Shown: positions 1-7,197 of the stretch, one piece after another
Position numbering within the stretch: the stretch's first letter is position 1
How the letters are laid out: the number at the start of each line of letters is the position of its first letter
NCBI GenBank assembly: GCA_963678585.2
Contig: CAXXGA010000002.1
Location: forward strand, 2,170,001-2,234,000
Source of the DNA: Breoghania sp963678585
GTDB taxonomy: Bacteria; Pseudomonadota; Alphaproteobacteria; Rhizobiales; Stappiaceae
Reading direction: 5' to 3'
Length of the DNA: 64,000 nt
The notes under the pieces: model-generated
Told to the model about the DNA's origin: nothing
Databases searched by the model: none
What the model saw: only the letters and a program-made list of their open reading frames with translations
Position numbers and translations under genes: made by a program

Positions 1-524
1 TGGAATCCACCGAGAAGGATCTCGACGTCGCCGTCAAAGGTGAAGGCTTTTTCCAGATCGACCTTCCCGACGGCACCACCGCCTATACCCGCGACGGCTC
101 CTTCGAGCGCGACGCCGACGGCCAGCTCGTGACCGTGGACGGTTATACCCTCCAGCCCGGCATCACCATTCCCAACGACGCGCTCGACATCACCATCAGC
201 ACCGACGGCCAGGTGCAGGGCACCGTCAACGGCAACGTCCAGACCTTCGGCCAGATCCAGCTCGCCCGCTTCACCAACAAGGCGGGCCTTCAGGCCATCG
301 GCGAAAACCTCTTTCTGGAGACGGAAGCCAGCGGCGCCCCTCAGGTCTCCAATCCCGGCGACGACAGCACGGGCACCCTGCTCCAGAAGTATCTGGAAAT
401 GGCCAACGTGGAAGCGGTCACCGAAATCACCGACCTGATCTCCGCCCAGCGCGCCTACGAAATGAACTCCCGCGTCATCCAGGCGGCTGACGAAATGATG
501 CAGACCAGCTCGCAGCTGCGTTAA
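1..524 (+). CDS. flgG: Flagellar distal rod protein FlgG (3' part)
   Basis: This is the C-terminal 173 codons of FlgG, the distal rod subunit of the flagellar basal body, which links the proximal rod to the hook. The reading frame is open from base 3, so the gene starts outside the window. What is seen matches the FlgG/FlgE/FlgF family. A phrase like VKGEGFFQI and the TRDGSFERD segment lie near the left edge, and the C-terminal heptad helix has the typical NVEAVTEITDLISAQRAYE and NSRVIQAADEM pieces that end FlgG. The TAA stop is at 522-524, 18 bases before flgA, so flgG, flgA and flgH form one operon. FlgG rather than FlgF or FlgE is inferred from the flgA-flgH neighbours and the ending. Confidence 0.95.
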   Translation, partial: ESTEKDLDVAVKGEGFFQIDLPDGTTAYTRDGSFERDADGQLVTVDGYTLQPGITIPNDALDITISTDGQVQGTVNGNVQTFGQIQLARFTNKAGLQAIGENLFLETEASGAPQVSNPGDDSTGTLLQKYLEMANVEAVTEITDLISAQRAYEMNSRVIQAADEMMQTSSQLR

Positions 525-542
525 GGCAAGGGAACCGGAGCC

Positions 543-1532
543 ATGATGCGCACCCTCATCCTCATCGCCGTCGCTGCGACGCTGTCGCTGGCAGCAACGC
601 CCTTCGGCGCACGGGCGGCGGAACGGGCCTCCCTGCGCGCCCAGGTCACCGCAACCCGCTCTGTCCTGACCGTCGGCGATTTCTTCGACAACGCCGGAGC
701 GGTCGCGAACCGGCCACTCTTCCGCGCCCCCGATCTCGGCGACACCGGCACCGTGCCCGCACTCGACGTCCTGCGTCGCGCCCGCGCCGCCGGTCTCCAC
801 AACCCGGAATCAAACGGCCTGCTGCAGATCACCGTCCATCGCGCGGCCCTCACCGTCACCCCGGACGATCTGCGCCAGATGGTGCGCGACGCGCTTGCAG
901 AACGCATGGGCCTCGAAAACCCCGACACGCTCGATATCAGCTACGCCGGAAGCCTGCCGAACGTGAATGTCGATCCGGCAGCCCTTGAGCCCGTCACCAT
1001 CGCCCGGCTGACCCATTCCATGCGCTCCGGACGTTTCGATGCGCTCTTCGCCCTGCAGCTCGGAAACCGCGTCGCTCCCTTCGCTGTTTCCGGCGTCGCC
1101 CGCGAAACCGCCGAGGTCGTCACCCTCGCCCGCCGCCTGTCGCGTGGCGAGACAGTCACGGCGCGCGATGTGAAGACCATTCGCGTTCCCAAGGCCACCC
1201 TGCGCAACGACACCATCACCGACCCGGCCGCGGTCATCGGCATGGCGCTTCGCCGCCCGCAGTCCGCAGGACGCCTTCTCGCACCGCGCGACCTTGAGAA
1301 ACCCATCGCCGTGGCGCGTCGCTCTAAGGTGATCATCACCTACAAGCTCGCCGGCCTCACCCTCACCGTTCAGGGCGAAGCCATGACCGACGGCGTGAAG
1401 GGTGACGTGATCGACATCCTCAACACCCAGTCCAGCCGGGTGGTGCAAGCCCTTGTCACCGGCCCCGGCCGCGTTTCCGTCCAGCCGCGCGCCGCAGGCC
1501 GCATCGCCAGCCTCCAGGAGGCAATCCAGTGA
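543..1532 (+). CDS. flgA: Flagellar P-ring assembly chaperone FlgA
   Basis: FlgA is the periplasmic chaperone that helps FlgI assemble into the P ring around the rod. The 329-residue product starts with a clear Sec signal peptide (basic start, hydrophobic stretch to about residue 22, ATPFGARA-type cleavage region). The C-terminal third carries the SAF-like domain typical of FlgA (VVTLARRLSRGETVTARDV, then a segment about using the old and new copies, RRPQSAGRLLAPRDLEKP). The start is the first of two ATGs (543 and 546). The 3' end overlaps the flgH start by four bases (GTGA), so translation is probably coupled. It lies between flgG and flgH, the usual alphaproteobacterial order. Confidence 0.95.
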   Translation: MMRTLILIAVAATLSLAATPFGARAAERASLRAQVTATRSVLTVGDFFDNAGAVANRPLFRAPDLGDTGTVPALDVLRRARAAGLHNPESNGLLQITVHRAALTVTPDDLRQMVRDALAERMGLENPDTLDISYAGSLPNVNVDPAALEPVTIARLTHSMRSGRFDALFALQLGNRVAPFAVSGVARETAEVVTLARRLSRGETVTARDVKTIRVPKATLRNDTITDPAAVIGMALRRPQSAGRLLAPRDLEKPIAVARRSKVIITYKLAGLTLTVQGEAMTDGVKGDVIDILNTQSSRVVQALVTGPGRVSVQPRAAGRIASLQEAIQ

Positions 1533-2269
1533 GCCCGTATCGCACCCTTCTCGTCTGCTCCGTGGCGCTTCTCGCTGCCGGTTGCGGCACCGCCGACAAG
1601 CTGAAGAACATCGGCAAGGCCCCCGCGCTCAGCGCCATCAACGATCCCACGACCACGGCAGGCTATCGCCCGGTCAAGATGCCGATGCCGCAGCCCACGC
1701 CCGTCCATTATGCCGCCAACTCGCTGTGGCAGTCCGGTTCGCGCTCCTTCTTCAAAGACCAGCGCGCACGGCAGGTCGGCGATCTTCTGACCGTCCTCGT
1801 CACCATCACGGACAAGGCGGAAATCGACAACGCCACTGAACGCAGCCGCTCCGGCTCCGACAGCGTGGGCGCAGGCGGCGCCGTCGGCTCCATACTGAAC
1901 AAGTTCGTGCTGCCCAGTTACGCGGATTCAAGCGATCTGGCCGACGTTTCCTCCACCTCCAGCCAGTCCGGCTCCGGCACGGTAGACCGCTCCGAGACCC
2001 TGGAAACCAAGGTCGCCGCCGTGGTCACGCAAGTCCTGCCCAACGGCAACCTCGTCATCGAGGGCCGTCAGGAAGTCCGGGTCAATTTCGAGGTTCGCGA
2101 ACTGATCGTGGCCGGCGTGATCCGGCCTGAGGATATCGGAGCGGAAAACACCATCGACAGCTCCAAGATCGCCGAAGCCCGCATTTCCTACGGCGGACGC
2201 GGTCAAATCACCGACGTCCAGCAGCCCCGCTACGGCGCACAGGCGCTCGACATCCTTCTGCCCTTCTAA
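1529..2269 (+). CDS. flgH: Flagellar L-ring lipoprotein FlgH
   Basis: FlgH forms the L ring of the basal body in the outer membrane. The 246-residue product begins with a lipoprotein signal ending in the lipobox LAAG-C (Cys at about residue 19). It contains the family core seen as NSLWQSGSRSFFKDQRARQVGDL and the later NGNLVIEGRQEVRVNFE and VRPEDI-type segments. Translation begins at a GTG (1529) that overlaps the flgA stop; AGGAG at about 1516-1520 is its ribosome site. The gene ends the flgG-flgA-flgH operon and is followed by a strong hairpin at 2286-2311. Confidence 0.96.
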   Translation: MSPYRTLLVCSVALLAAGCGTADKLKNIGKAPALSAINDPTTTAGYRPVKMPMPQPTPVHYAANSLWQSGSRSFFKDQRARQVGDLLTVLVTITDKAEIDNATERSRSGSDSVGAGGAVGSILNKFVLPSYADSSDLADVSSTSSQSGSGTVDRSETLETKVAAVVTQVLPNGNLVIEGRQEVRVNFEVRELIVAGVIRPEDIGAENTIDSSKIAEARISYGGRGQITDVQQPRYGAQALDILLPF

Positions 2270-2285
2270 GGCCGATCCGGCTCCC

Positions 2286-2311
2286 GGCGCCGCCATATCC
2301 AAGGCGGCGCC
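2286..2311 (+). terminator. Hairpin after flgH
   Basis: A perfect 9-bp inverted repeat, GGCGCCGCC / GGCGGCGCC with an 8-base loop, starts 17 bases after the flgH stop. It has no T-run, so it is either a Rho-assisted terminator or a 3'-end stabilising stem. Confidence 0.5.
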
Positions 2312-2694
2312 CTCCCCAAGCTCCCCCGGGCTCTCCCCAGAGCCCGACCAAGGGCCACTCCCCAGGGCTCTTGCAGGCCGCCACCCCGCTCCCCGGGCTG
2401 GCAGGCACATGGAGGGCGCGGTGCAATGCTCCCCAAAGTCTGCACCGCGCCCCTCTCATCTCCCATCCGCGCCAAACGCGCCGACGCATGAGGAACCGCC
2501 AGAAGAAGAAGAGAACGCAGGAAACCGCGCCTGTGAAATCTGTGGGAACAAGATAAAGAGTGCCCGAACAGCCCCTCGGGAGGCCGCAGCATTGCCCCGG
2601 GCGCGATATTGCGACGCACACTTGTCAGCTCGCGCCATAGGACCCGCACAACCTGGCAAATGCGCCCGCCCCGCCGCCCTGACAGGAAACCGGG

Positions 2695-2723
2695 CAAAAA
2701 GAAAGGCCGCTCGATGGCGGCCC
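2695..2723 (-). terminator. Rho-independent terminator of dksA
   Basis: The stem GGCCGC / GCGGCC (2705-2722, 6-base loop) is preceded on the plus strand by an A-rich run (2696-2704). Read on the minus strand this is a GC stem followed by TTTCTTTTT, a good intrinsic terminator 30 bases after the dksA stop. Confidence 0.85.
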
Positions 2724-2752
2724 AATTCAGTTTCACGGAACCAATTGATTTA

Positions 2753-3169
2753 TCAATCGTCCCGGTAAACCCGCTCGCGCCGTTCATGGCGTTCCTGAGC
2801 TTCGAGAGAGAGAGTTGCGATCGGGCGAGCGTCGAGACGCTTCACCGAGATCGGCTCACCTGTTTCTTCGCAATAGCCATAGCTACCGTCTTCGATCCGC
2901 TGCAATGCAGCATCGATCTTCGAAATCAGCTTACGCTGGCGGTCGCGCGCCCGCAGTTCAATAGAACGATCTGATTCAGAAGAAGCACGATCGGCAAGAT
3001 CAGGGTGATTCTGGCTTTCTTCCTGCAGGTGAGCGAGCGTTTCCCGACTCTCACGCAGGATATCGTCCCTCCAACCGAGCAGCTTCGAGCGGAAATACTC
3101 GCGCTGCCTCTCATTCATGAACGGTTCGTCCTCATGAGGACGATAATCAACTTCGACTTCAACCGTCAT
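2753..3169 (-). CDS. dksA: DksA-type RNA polymerase secondary-channel regulator (zinc-less)
   Basis: DksA binds the secondary channel of RNA polymerase and, with ppGpp, adjusts promoters during the stringent response. The 138-residue product has the coiled-coil arms, the tip with an ADRAS motif (D60-R-A62) followed by ESDRSIELR, and the C-terminal globular domain with GSYGYCEETGEPI and RLDARPIAT. The four zinc cysteines of E. coli DksA are C100, T103, S121 and A124 here, so only one Cys remains. That C/T/S/A pattern is known from alphaproteobacterial DksA and zinc-independent DksA2-like proteins, so activity is expected without zinc. The start is an ATG with GGAG seven bases upstream. It lies downstream of fliX on the same strand and has its own terminator at 2695-2723. 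Confidence 0.93.
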   Translation of the reverse strand: MTVEVEVDYRPHEDEPFMNERQREYFRSKLLGWRDDILRESRETLAHLQEESQNHPDLADRASSESDRSIELRARDRQRKLISKIDAALQRIEDGSYGYCEETGEPISVKRLDARPIATLSLEAQERHERRERVYRDD

Positions 3170-3460
3170 GGATAACTCCGAAAACCTAACGAGGCCGCGC
3201 GGAATATAGCGATCACACTAACAAGTCGCAACGACGATATATGGAATTTTATAACGCTCTCGTGAACACCCGCGATTATGCCTGCACCCGGTTCGTGAAG
3301 CTGCCGCTTCGCGCGAAATCTATTAGTGGATTGATAGACGTAGAGCTATTGGACAAACTGCCGAGACATTCCGGCCAGCGGGGAAAAAGTCCGGCTTTTG
3401 CACAGAATTGCGCGGGGTTGGGACCTCATGACACCGTGCACGGCGCGGAAGACGCCCGCC

Positions 3461-3883
3461 CTAGTCCGGGAACTGGCCGAGTTTGGCCAGCTCGACTCGC
3501 GCCCTCAGATCGATCTCGTCAAAGATCTCTTCCAGCTTGGGGTCGCCCGACGGCATACGCGTGCTTACCAGGTTCAGGATACGCTCGAGACGTGCGGGCG
3601 GAATGACCCCGGCCAGAAGATCGGCCTTCATTTCTTCCAGAGCATCGAGGAGGTCGCGTCCGCGTTTGACGGCCCCGCGCTTGCGCCCGGTCAACGGGTC
3701 TTCCACTTCCTGCAAGGCCAGCAGCGCATCGACGGAATGGGTGGCGTTCACGCCGCCGGTCACACCGGCCGCGTCCGTCTCTTCTTCGGTGATCGGGGAA
3801 AACGAGGAGCCGGACTTGGCCGAGCCCTTGGTGCCTGAGCGCTTTTGAACGCTGGAGCTGGAAGACGGTCCGCCGATCCGCAT
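3461..3883 (-). CDS. fliX: Flagellar assembly regulator FliX
   Basis: FliX is the alphaproteobacterial partner of the sigma-54 activator FlbD. In Caulobacter it couples completion of the basal body to FlbD-dependent transcription. The 140-residue product has a low-complexity Ser/Lys-rich N-terminus starting MRIGGPSSSS and a conserved C-terminal half (SVDALLALQEVEDP, GRDLLDALEEMK, ARLERILNLV and a DEIDLRARVELAKLG end). The gene is divergent from flgI, the same arrangement as in Caulobacter. The 289-bp shared intergenic region holds a sigma-54 promoter for flgI and ftr-like sites. FlbD itself is not in this window. Confidence 0.92.
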   Translation of the reverse strand: MRIGGPSSSSSVQKRSGTKGSAKSGSSFSPITEEETDAAGVTGGVNATHSVDALLALQEVEDPLTGRKRGAVKRGRDLLDALEEMKADLLAGVIPPARLERILNLVSTRMPSGDPKLEEIFDEIDLRARVELAKLGQFPD

Positions 3884-3930
3884 GTCGCTTGTCCCGAATT
3901 GCCCCGCGCGCCCCTTGTGCCGGGCCCGCG

Positions 3931-3949
3931 TCGGGCAGTTTTTTCCGAA
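3931..3949. promoter_or_regulatory. ftr-like (FlbD-type) dyad A between fliX and flgI
   Basis: TCGGGCAGTTTTTTCCGAA has TCGG/CCGA arms around an AT-rich centre. It resembles, imperfectly, the other CCGG(C/T)AA-N4-TT(G/A)CCG dyads of this locus. It lies about 150 bp upstream of the flgI sigma-54 promoter. Inference: a weak enhancer site for FlbD. Confidence 0.35.
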
Positions 3950-3973
3950 TTCTCAAACCTTTTCGGCCCACTA

Positions 3974-3990
3974 GGCATTTTTTGCCGGGT
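3974..3990. promoter_or_regulatory. ftr-like (FlbD-type) dyad B between fliX and flgI
   Basis: GGCATTTTTTGCCGGGT on the plus strand reads ACCCGGCAAAAAATGCC on the minus strand. This is the same CCCGGCAA...TGCC pattern as the sites near flgE (20150-20189) and at 6198-6215. It is centred about 115-120 bp upstream of the flgI -24 element, the usual distance for a sigma-54 enhancer. Confidence 0.5.
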
Positions 3991-4097
3991 CGCCGAAACC
4001 TCTCGAATCCTACCAGTCCCGACAGATCACTCCAAATCGCCTTCAATTTCAATCCGTTAAAGACGGGACCCGGGAACAACACGGTTTATCGCAGGGT

Positions 4098-4113
4098 TGG
4101 CACGCTCCTCGCA
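4098..4113 (+). promoter_or_regulatory. Sigma-54 promoter for flgI operon
   Basis: TGGCACGCTCCTCGCA matches the -24/-12 consensus TGGCACG-N4-TTGC(A/T) with one mismatch in the -12 box; the GG and GC are ten bases apart as required. It lies 60 bp upstream of the flgI ATG (4173) and downstream of ftr-like dyads, so flgI-flgJ-flbY is probably transcribed by RpoN with FlbD. Confidence 0.75.
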
Positions 4114-4172
4114 ATAGGACCAATGAACCGCGCCACGAGCGTGCCACAGAATTCGTTTTGCGGAAGAACCCG

Positions 4173-5285
4173 ATGTCCCTGGCTTCCAGTCTGCGCCTGA
4201 TCGTCCTCGTCGCTGCGGCCTTCGTCGCCACGGCGGCCCAGTCCGCCTCGCGCATCAAGGACATCGCCGATTTCGAAGGCATCCGCGAAAACCAGCTCAT
4301 CGGTTACGGCCTCGTCGTCGGCCTTCAGGGCACCGGCGACAGCCTGAACAATGCCCCCTTCACCAAGCAGAGCCTGCAGGCCATGCTGGAACGGCTCGGC
4401 GTGAATATCCGCGGCACCGACCTCAAGACCCAGAACGTCGCCGCCGTGATGGTCACCGCGAACCTGCCCGCCTTCACCACGCAAGGAACGCGCATCGACG
4501 TCACCGTCAGCGCCATGGGCGACGCCGACAGCCTTCAGGGCGGCACGCTCCTGGTCACCCCGCTCATCGGCGCGGACGGCGAGGTCTACGCCATCGCGCA
4601 AGGTCCGCTCGCCATCGGTGGCTTTTCCGCGCAAGGCGCTGCTGCCTCCATCACGCAGGGCGTGCCCACCTCCGGGCGCATCTCCAACGGCGCGGTGGTA
4701 GAGCGCGAGCTTGATTTCCGCCTTGCCGCCATGACCTCGCTGCGCATCCAGTTGCGCAACCCCGATCTGACCACCGCCCGCCGCATCGCGCTTGCGATCA
4801 ACGAGCTGATCGGCCTGCCGACGGCCGAGCCAGCCGATCCCGCCACGGTGCGCCTGACGCTGCCGCGCGAATTCAACGGCAACATCGTCGATCTGATGAC
4901 CGACATCGAGCAGCTCCGCATCGAGCCGGACCTGCCCGCCAAGATCATCATCGACGAGAAATCCGGCATCATCGTCATGGGGCAGAACGTCAAGGTTTCC
5001 ACCGTGGCCGTGGCGCAGGGCAATCTGACGGTGACGATCGCGGAGAGCCCGATCGTCTCGCAGCCCCAGCCCTTCTCCAACGGTCAGACCGTCCCCCTGC
5101 CGCGCACGGACGTCACCGTCACCGACGGCTCGGAAAAGCGCGTGGCCGTGGTTCCCGAAAGCGTCACCCTTCAGCAGCTCGTGGACGGGCTCAACGCGCT
5201 TGGCATCGGCCCGCGCGACCTGATCTCCATCCTTCAGGCGATCAAGGCCGCAGGCGCGCTGCAAGCGGAAATCGAGGTGATCTGA
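4173..5285 (+). CDS. flgI: Flagellar P-ring protein FlgI
   Basis: FlgI forms the periplasmic P ring of the flagellar basal body. The start at the ATG 4173 is chosen over an upstream in-frame TTG (4158) because GGAAG at 4162-4166 sits six bases before it and a normal signal peptide follows (SLASSLRLIVLVAAAFVATAAQS). The mature part opens with SRIKDIADFEGIRENQLIGY and continues with GLVVGLQGTGDSLNN, both typical of FlgI. It has 370 residues, a normal family length. It has a sigma-54 promoter at 4098-4113. Its TGATG stop/start junction overlaps the next gene by one base, so it heads the flgI-flgJ-flbY operon. Confidence 0.97.
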   Translation: MSLASSLRLIVLVAAAFVATAAQSASRIKDIADFEGIRENQLIGYGLVVGLQGTGDSLNNAPFTKQSLQAMLERLGVNIRGTDLKTQNVAAVMVTANLPAFTTQGTRIDVTVSAMGDADSLQGGTLLVTPLIGADGEVYAIAQGPLAIGGFSAQGAAASITQGVPTSGRISNGAVVERELDFRLAAMTSLRIQLRNPDLTTARRIALAINELIGLPTAEPADPATVRLTLPREFNGNIVDLMTDIEQLRIEPDLPAKIIIDEKSGIIVMGQNVKVSTVAVAQGNLTVTIAESPIVSQPQPFSNGQTVPLPRTDVTVTDGSEKRVAVVPESVTLQQLVDGLNALGIGPRDLISILQAIKAAGALQAEIEVI

Positions 5286-5614
5286 TGATGACCGCCGACA
5301 CCTCCTCCCTGCTCGCCGCGATGCCCGCCTCAGGGCTTCAGGCAAGCACGCCCGCCGCCACCAGAACCGCGAACGCCTCGGCTGCGGGAAAGACGGCGAA
5401 GGAATTCGAAGCCGTCTTCCTGCAGCAGATGCTCACCTCGATGTTCGACACCATCGAGGGCGGTGGCACCTTCGGCGACGGCGCTTCTTCGGATATCTGG
5501 CGCGGTATGCTCACCGAGCAATATGCCGGAGCCATCACGGATGCGGGCGGTATCGGCATTGCCGACGCCGTTCAGCGCGAACTCTTGACCCTTCAGGAAA
5601 GCTCCCTGCGATGA
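5285..5614 (+). CDS. flgJ: Rod-binding protein, FlgJ N-terminal domain type (CheL)
   Basis: This 109-residue protein corresponds to only the N-terminal rod-scaffold domain of enterobacterial FlgJ (often named CheL in alphaproteobacteria). It has no muramidase domain. The conserved core is seen as AKEFEAVFLQQML, followed by FDTIEGGGTFG and GRGML-like WRGMLTEQYA, then GGIGIADAVQREL. It probably caps the growing rod in the periplasm; a separate peptidoglycan hydrolase would be needed. It overlaps flgI by one base and flbY by four bases (ATGA), so the three genes are translationally coupled. Confidence 0.9.
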   Translation: MMTADTSSLLAAMPASGLQASTPAATRTANASAAGKTAKEFEAVFLQQMLTSMFDTIEGGGTFGDGASSDIWRGMLTEQYAGAITDAGGIGIADAVQRELLTLQESSLR

Positions 5615-6111
5615 CATCGACATTTGACCACAAGACCGGCGCAACCGCGGGTGACGACAAGGACAACGGCAAGATCGTGACGCGCGCCGAAGCCGAAAAC
5701 GAGTGCTCCGAGCTGAAGTTCACGATGGACTCTCTCCTGTCCGCCATCGAGGAAGAAACGGCCCTGGTGCGCGCGGGGAAGCTGCGTGAGGCGGGAGACC
5801 TCCAGCCGCGCAAGGCGGAGCTGATGCAGCAGTACATCCGCCGCCTCAATCGCACCCGCGACAACTCCGTGGCGCTGGGCAATCTCGCCCCCGTCGCAGT
5901 GGCGGACCTGCGTCGCGGCCATGTGGAGTTCCAGGCGGTCCTTAAGATCAACCTGGCGGTGCTGGCCACCGCGCGCGAAGTGGCCGAGAAGCTCGTGCGC
6001 TCGGTTGCGGAAAGCGTCGGCGTAGCCGAGAGCCCGAAGACCTACACCCGCGGCGGCACGCCCCCGCAGACCACCTCCACGCGCGGCATCGCCGTCAATC
6101 GCAGCCTCTAG
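5611..6111 (+). CDS. flbY: FlgN/FlbY-like flagellar chaperone
   Basis: A 166-residue, mostly helical protein at the end of the flgI operon, the position held by FlbY/FlgN-like export chaperones in alphaproteobacteria. Residues about 22-60 (RAEAENECSELKFTMDSLLSA, then EEETALVRAGKL) resemble the FlgN pattern of a long helix with an E-x3-L-V-x2-G turn. The C-terminal tail from about residue 140 is Thr/Pro-rich and ends in GIAVNRSL. FlgN proteins hold the hook-associated proteins FlgK and FlgL before export; that role here is inferred from family and position. The start ATG overlaps the flgJ stop. Confidence 0.75.
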   Translation: MTSTFDHKTGATAGDDKDNGKIVTRAEAENECSELKFTMDSLLSAIEEETALVRAGKLREAGDLQPRKAELMQQYIRRLNRTRDNSVALGNLAPVAVADLRRGHVEFQAVLKINLAVLATAREVAEKLVRSVAESVGVAESPKTYTRGGTPPQTTSTRGIAVNRSL

Positions 6112-6197
6112 GCTCCCACAAGGCCGGGGCCACCGCTTTTCAACACGGGCCGATTGCCTGTGAAGAAGTCGCTCCGGCCGGCTCCCCGCAGCCGAAA

Positions 6198-6215
6198 CCC
6201 GGCAACATATTACCG
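6198..6215. promoter_or_regulatory. ftr-like (FlbD-type) dyad E
   Basis: CCCGGCAACATATTACCG has the arms CGGCAA / TTACCG with a 4-base centre and is nearly identical in layout to the flgE-side dyad CCCGGTAATTTATTGCCG (20150-20167). It lies between flbY and flaG. No correctly spaced sigma-54 promoter was found downstream, so its target is unclear. Confidence 0.45.
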
Positions 6216-6221
6216 AAAACA

Positions 6222-6248
6222 CCGCCTGCGCCCGGCTGTCGCAGGCGG
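6222..6248 (+). terminator. Hairpin after the flgI-flgJ-flbY operon
   Basis: Perfect 9-bp stem CCGCCTGCG / CGCAGGCGG with a 9-base loop, 110 bp after the flbY stop, followed only by TTCT. It is a plausible terminator with a weak U-tract. Confidence 0.5.
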
Positions 6249-6642
6249 TTCTGACGCTGCGTTCCCAGGCGCCTGCAACAGCCTTTCACAGGGACTGATT
6301 CCCTGTTTTGGAGCCTTTGAACCGGCTTTCTTTCGCAAAAAACGATTATTATTTGTAAGGCCACGCCCCCAGCGTGAACGCCCCGGATTGCCTTGGCACT
6401 TCAAGGCTTACGCCCCCTTCACACACCTTAACCGCCCGTATGAACTAATGTTTTTCAACTAGACAGTTTCGGCAATACGGCCTGAAAGAATCAGCAACCG
6501 GGATTTCAGACAAAGGGTCAGATTAATTTTGTCTAAATTTTTACCACTTTTCTTTCCATTCCGGTCAGAACCAGACTATATACTTAGGAAATGTAAACGT
6601 GGGCGCATTGAGTTGTGAGTATTGGGCCCAAAGGAGATTGCC

Positions 6643-7044
6643 ATGGATGCGGGAGTCCTGAAACCCGTCTCGGCATTCAGTCAGAACGCAACGGCTCAGG
6701 CGCAATACGCACTGCGCTCACCGACAGCGAACGAGACGGAACTGCCGCCTGAGCAGGTCGTTACACCGGTCACGGAAAGTGAAGCCGGTGGCCGTTCGCG
6801 CACGGACAACGAGCGGTCAAAAGACCAGCCCATCAAACGCGAAAACTTCTTCGACCAGGAAACCGACACGCTGATCTACCGTGCACTGGATCCGGAATCC
6901 GGTGACGTGATCCGCCAGATCCCCGAAGAAGCCATGCTTCGCCTGCGTCAGGCGCTTGCCGAACAGGCCGCCCCCCATGTGGCCGCCGCCGGAGTCAACA
7001 TCGGCGCAGGTGATCTGGAACCGTCCATCAGCCGCACGCTCTAG
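6643..7044 (+). CDS. flaG: FlaG-family flagellar protein
   Basis: A 133-residue FlaG-type protein. FlaG proteins are made beside flagellins and affect filament length; their exact role is not settled. The C-terminal half carries the family signature seen as DTLIYRALDPESGDVIRQIP followed by EEAMLRLRQAL. The N-terminal half is low-complexity and Gln/Glu/Ser-rich, as usual. The ATG at 6643 is chosen over the in-frame TTG at 6622 because AAGGAG (6631-6636) lies six bases before it. It stands alone just upstream of the flagellin cluster and ends at a strong terminator (7175-7197). Confidence 0.85.
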   Translation: MDAGVLKPVSAFSQNATAQAQYALRSPTANETELPPEQVVTPVTESEAGGRSRTDNERSKDQPIKRENFFDQETDTLIYRALDPESGDVIRQIPEEAMLRLRQALAEQAAPHVAAAGVNIGAGDLEPSISRTL

Positions 7045-7134
7045 GCTTTCCACCCGCGAGCGCGCGGCCTTCCTGCCTGCCGCACAGACCGCCGACCTCA
7101 TATATGGCCCGGCGAACGACCCGACGAGCGCCAG

Positions 7135-7173
7135 CTAATATAACCTCTTGTCAGATAATATGACCTTCTGTCA
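7135..7173. repeat. Two tandem ~20-bp direct repeats
   Basis: The units TAATATAACCTCTTGTCAG and ATAATATGACCTTCTGTCAG lie head to tail directly before the flaG terminator and agree at about 16 of 20 positions. Function unknown. Confidence 0.5.
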
Positions 7174-7174
7174 G

Positions 7175-7197
7175 AGCCGCAGCATGCGGCTTTTTTC
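7175..7197 (+). terminator. Rho-independent terminator of flaG
   Basis: Stem AGCCGCA / TGCGGCT with a 3-base loop followed by TTTTTC. A textbook intrinsic terminator, 130 bp after the flaG stop. Confidence 0.85.

Larger units (their letters stand above)
2270..2752. other. Intergenic stretch between flgH and dksA (converging)
   Basis: These 483 bases separate the convergent genes flgH and dksA. They hold the flgH hairpin (2286-2311) and the dksA terminator (2695-2723). The middle has weaker G/C at third positions in every frame than the real genes around it, and no frame looks coding. One plus-strand frame spells a short zinc-finger-like pattern near 2532-2630 (see rejected items). No RNA gene was recognised. 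Confidence 0.6.
6112..6642. other. Intergenic stretch between flbY and flaG
   Basis: These 531 bases hold an ftr-like dyad (6198-6215), a hairpin (6222-6248) that may end the flgI operon, and an AT-rich last 250 bases leading to flaG. A TGGCAC...GGC string at 6394-6408 looks like a sigma-54 site but is one base too short. No coding frame is convincing. Confidence 0.55.

Noticed and set aside
2409..2768. A 119-codon plus-strand frame with a zinc-finger-like pattern (CEICGNKI ... RYCDAH)
   Set aside because: Third-position G/C is far below that of real genes here, the frame runs through the dksA terminator and 3' end, and there is no ribosome site. The pattern recalls a DksA/TraR finger but is most likely chance or a very old remnant.
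3990..4010. A tRNA T-arm-like TCGAATCC string
   Set aside because: No matching acceptor or anticodon arms around it; it lies in the fliX-flgI control region.
4086..5345. A 419-codon minus-strand frame opposite flgI
   Set aside because: It covers flgI and its sigma-54 promoter and reads as His/Gly/Asp-rich junk typical of antisense frames in GC-rich DNA.
6394..6408. TGGCACTTCAAGGCT as a sigma-54 promoter for flaG
   Set aside because: The GG-to-GC distance is nine instead of ten bases and the -12 box is poor; it also lies 240 bp from flaG.
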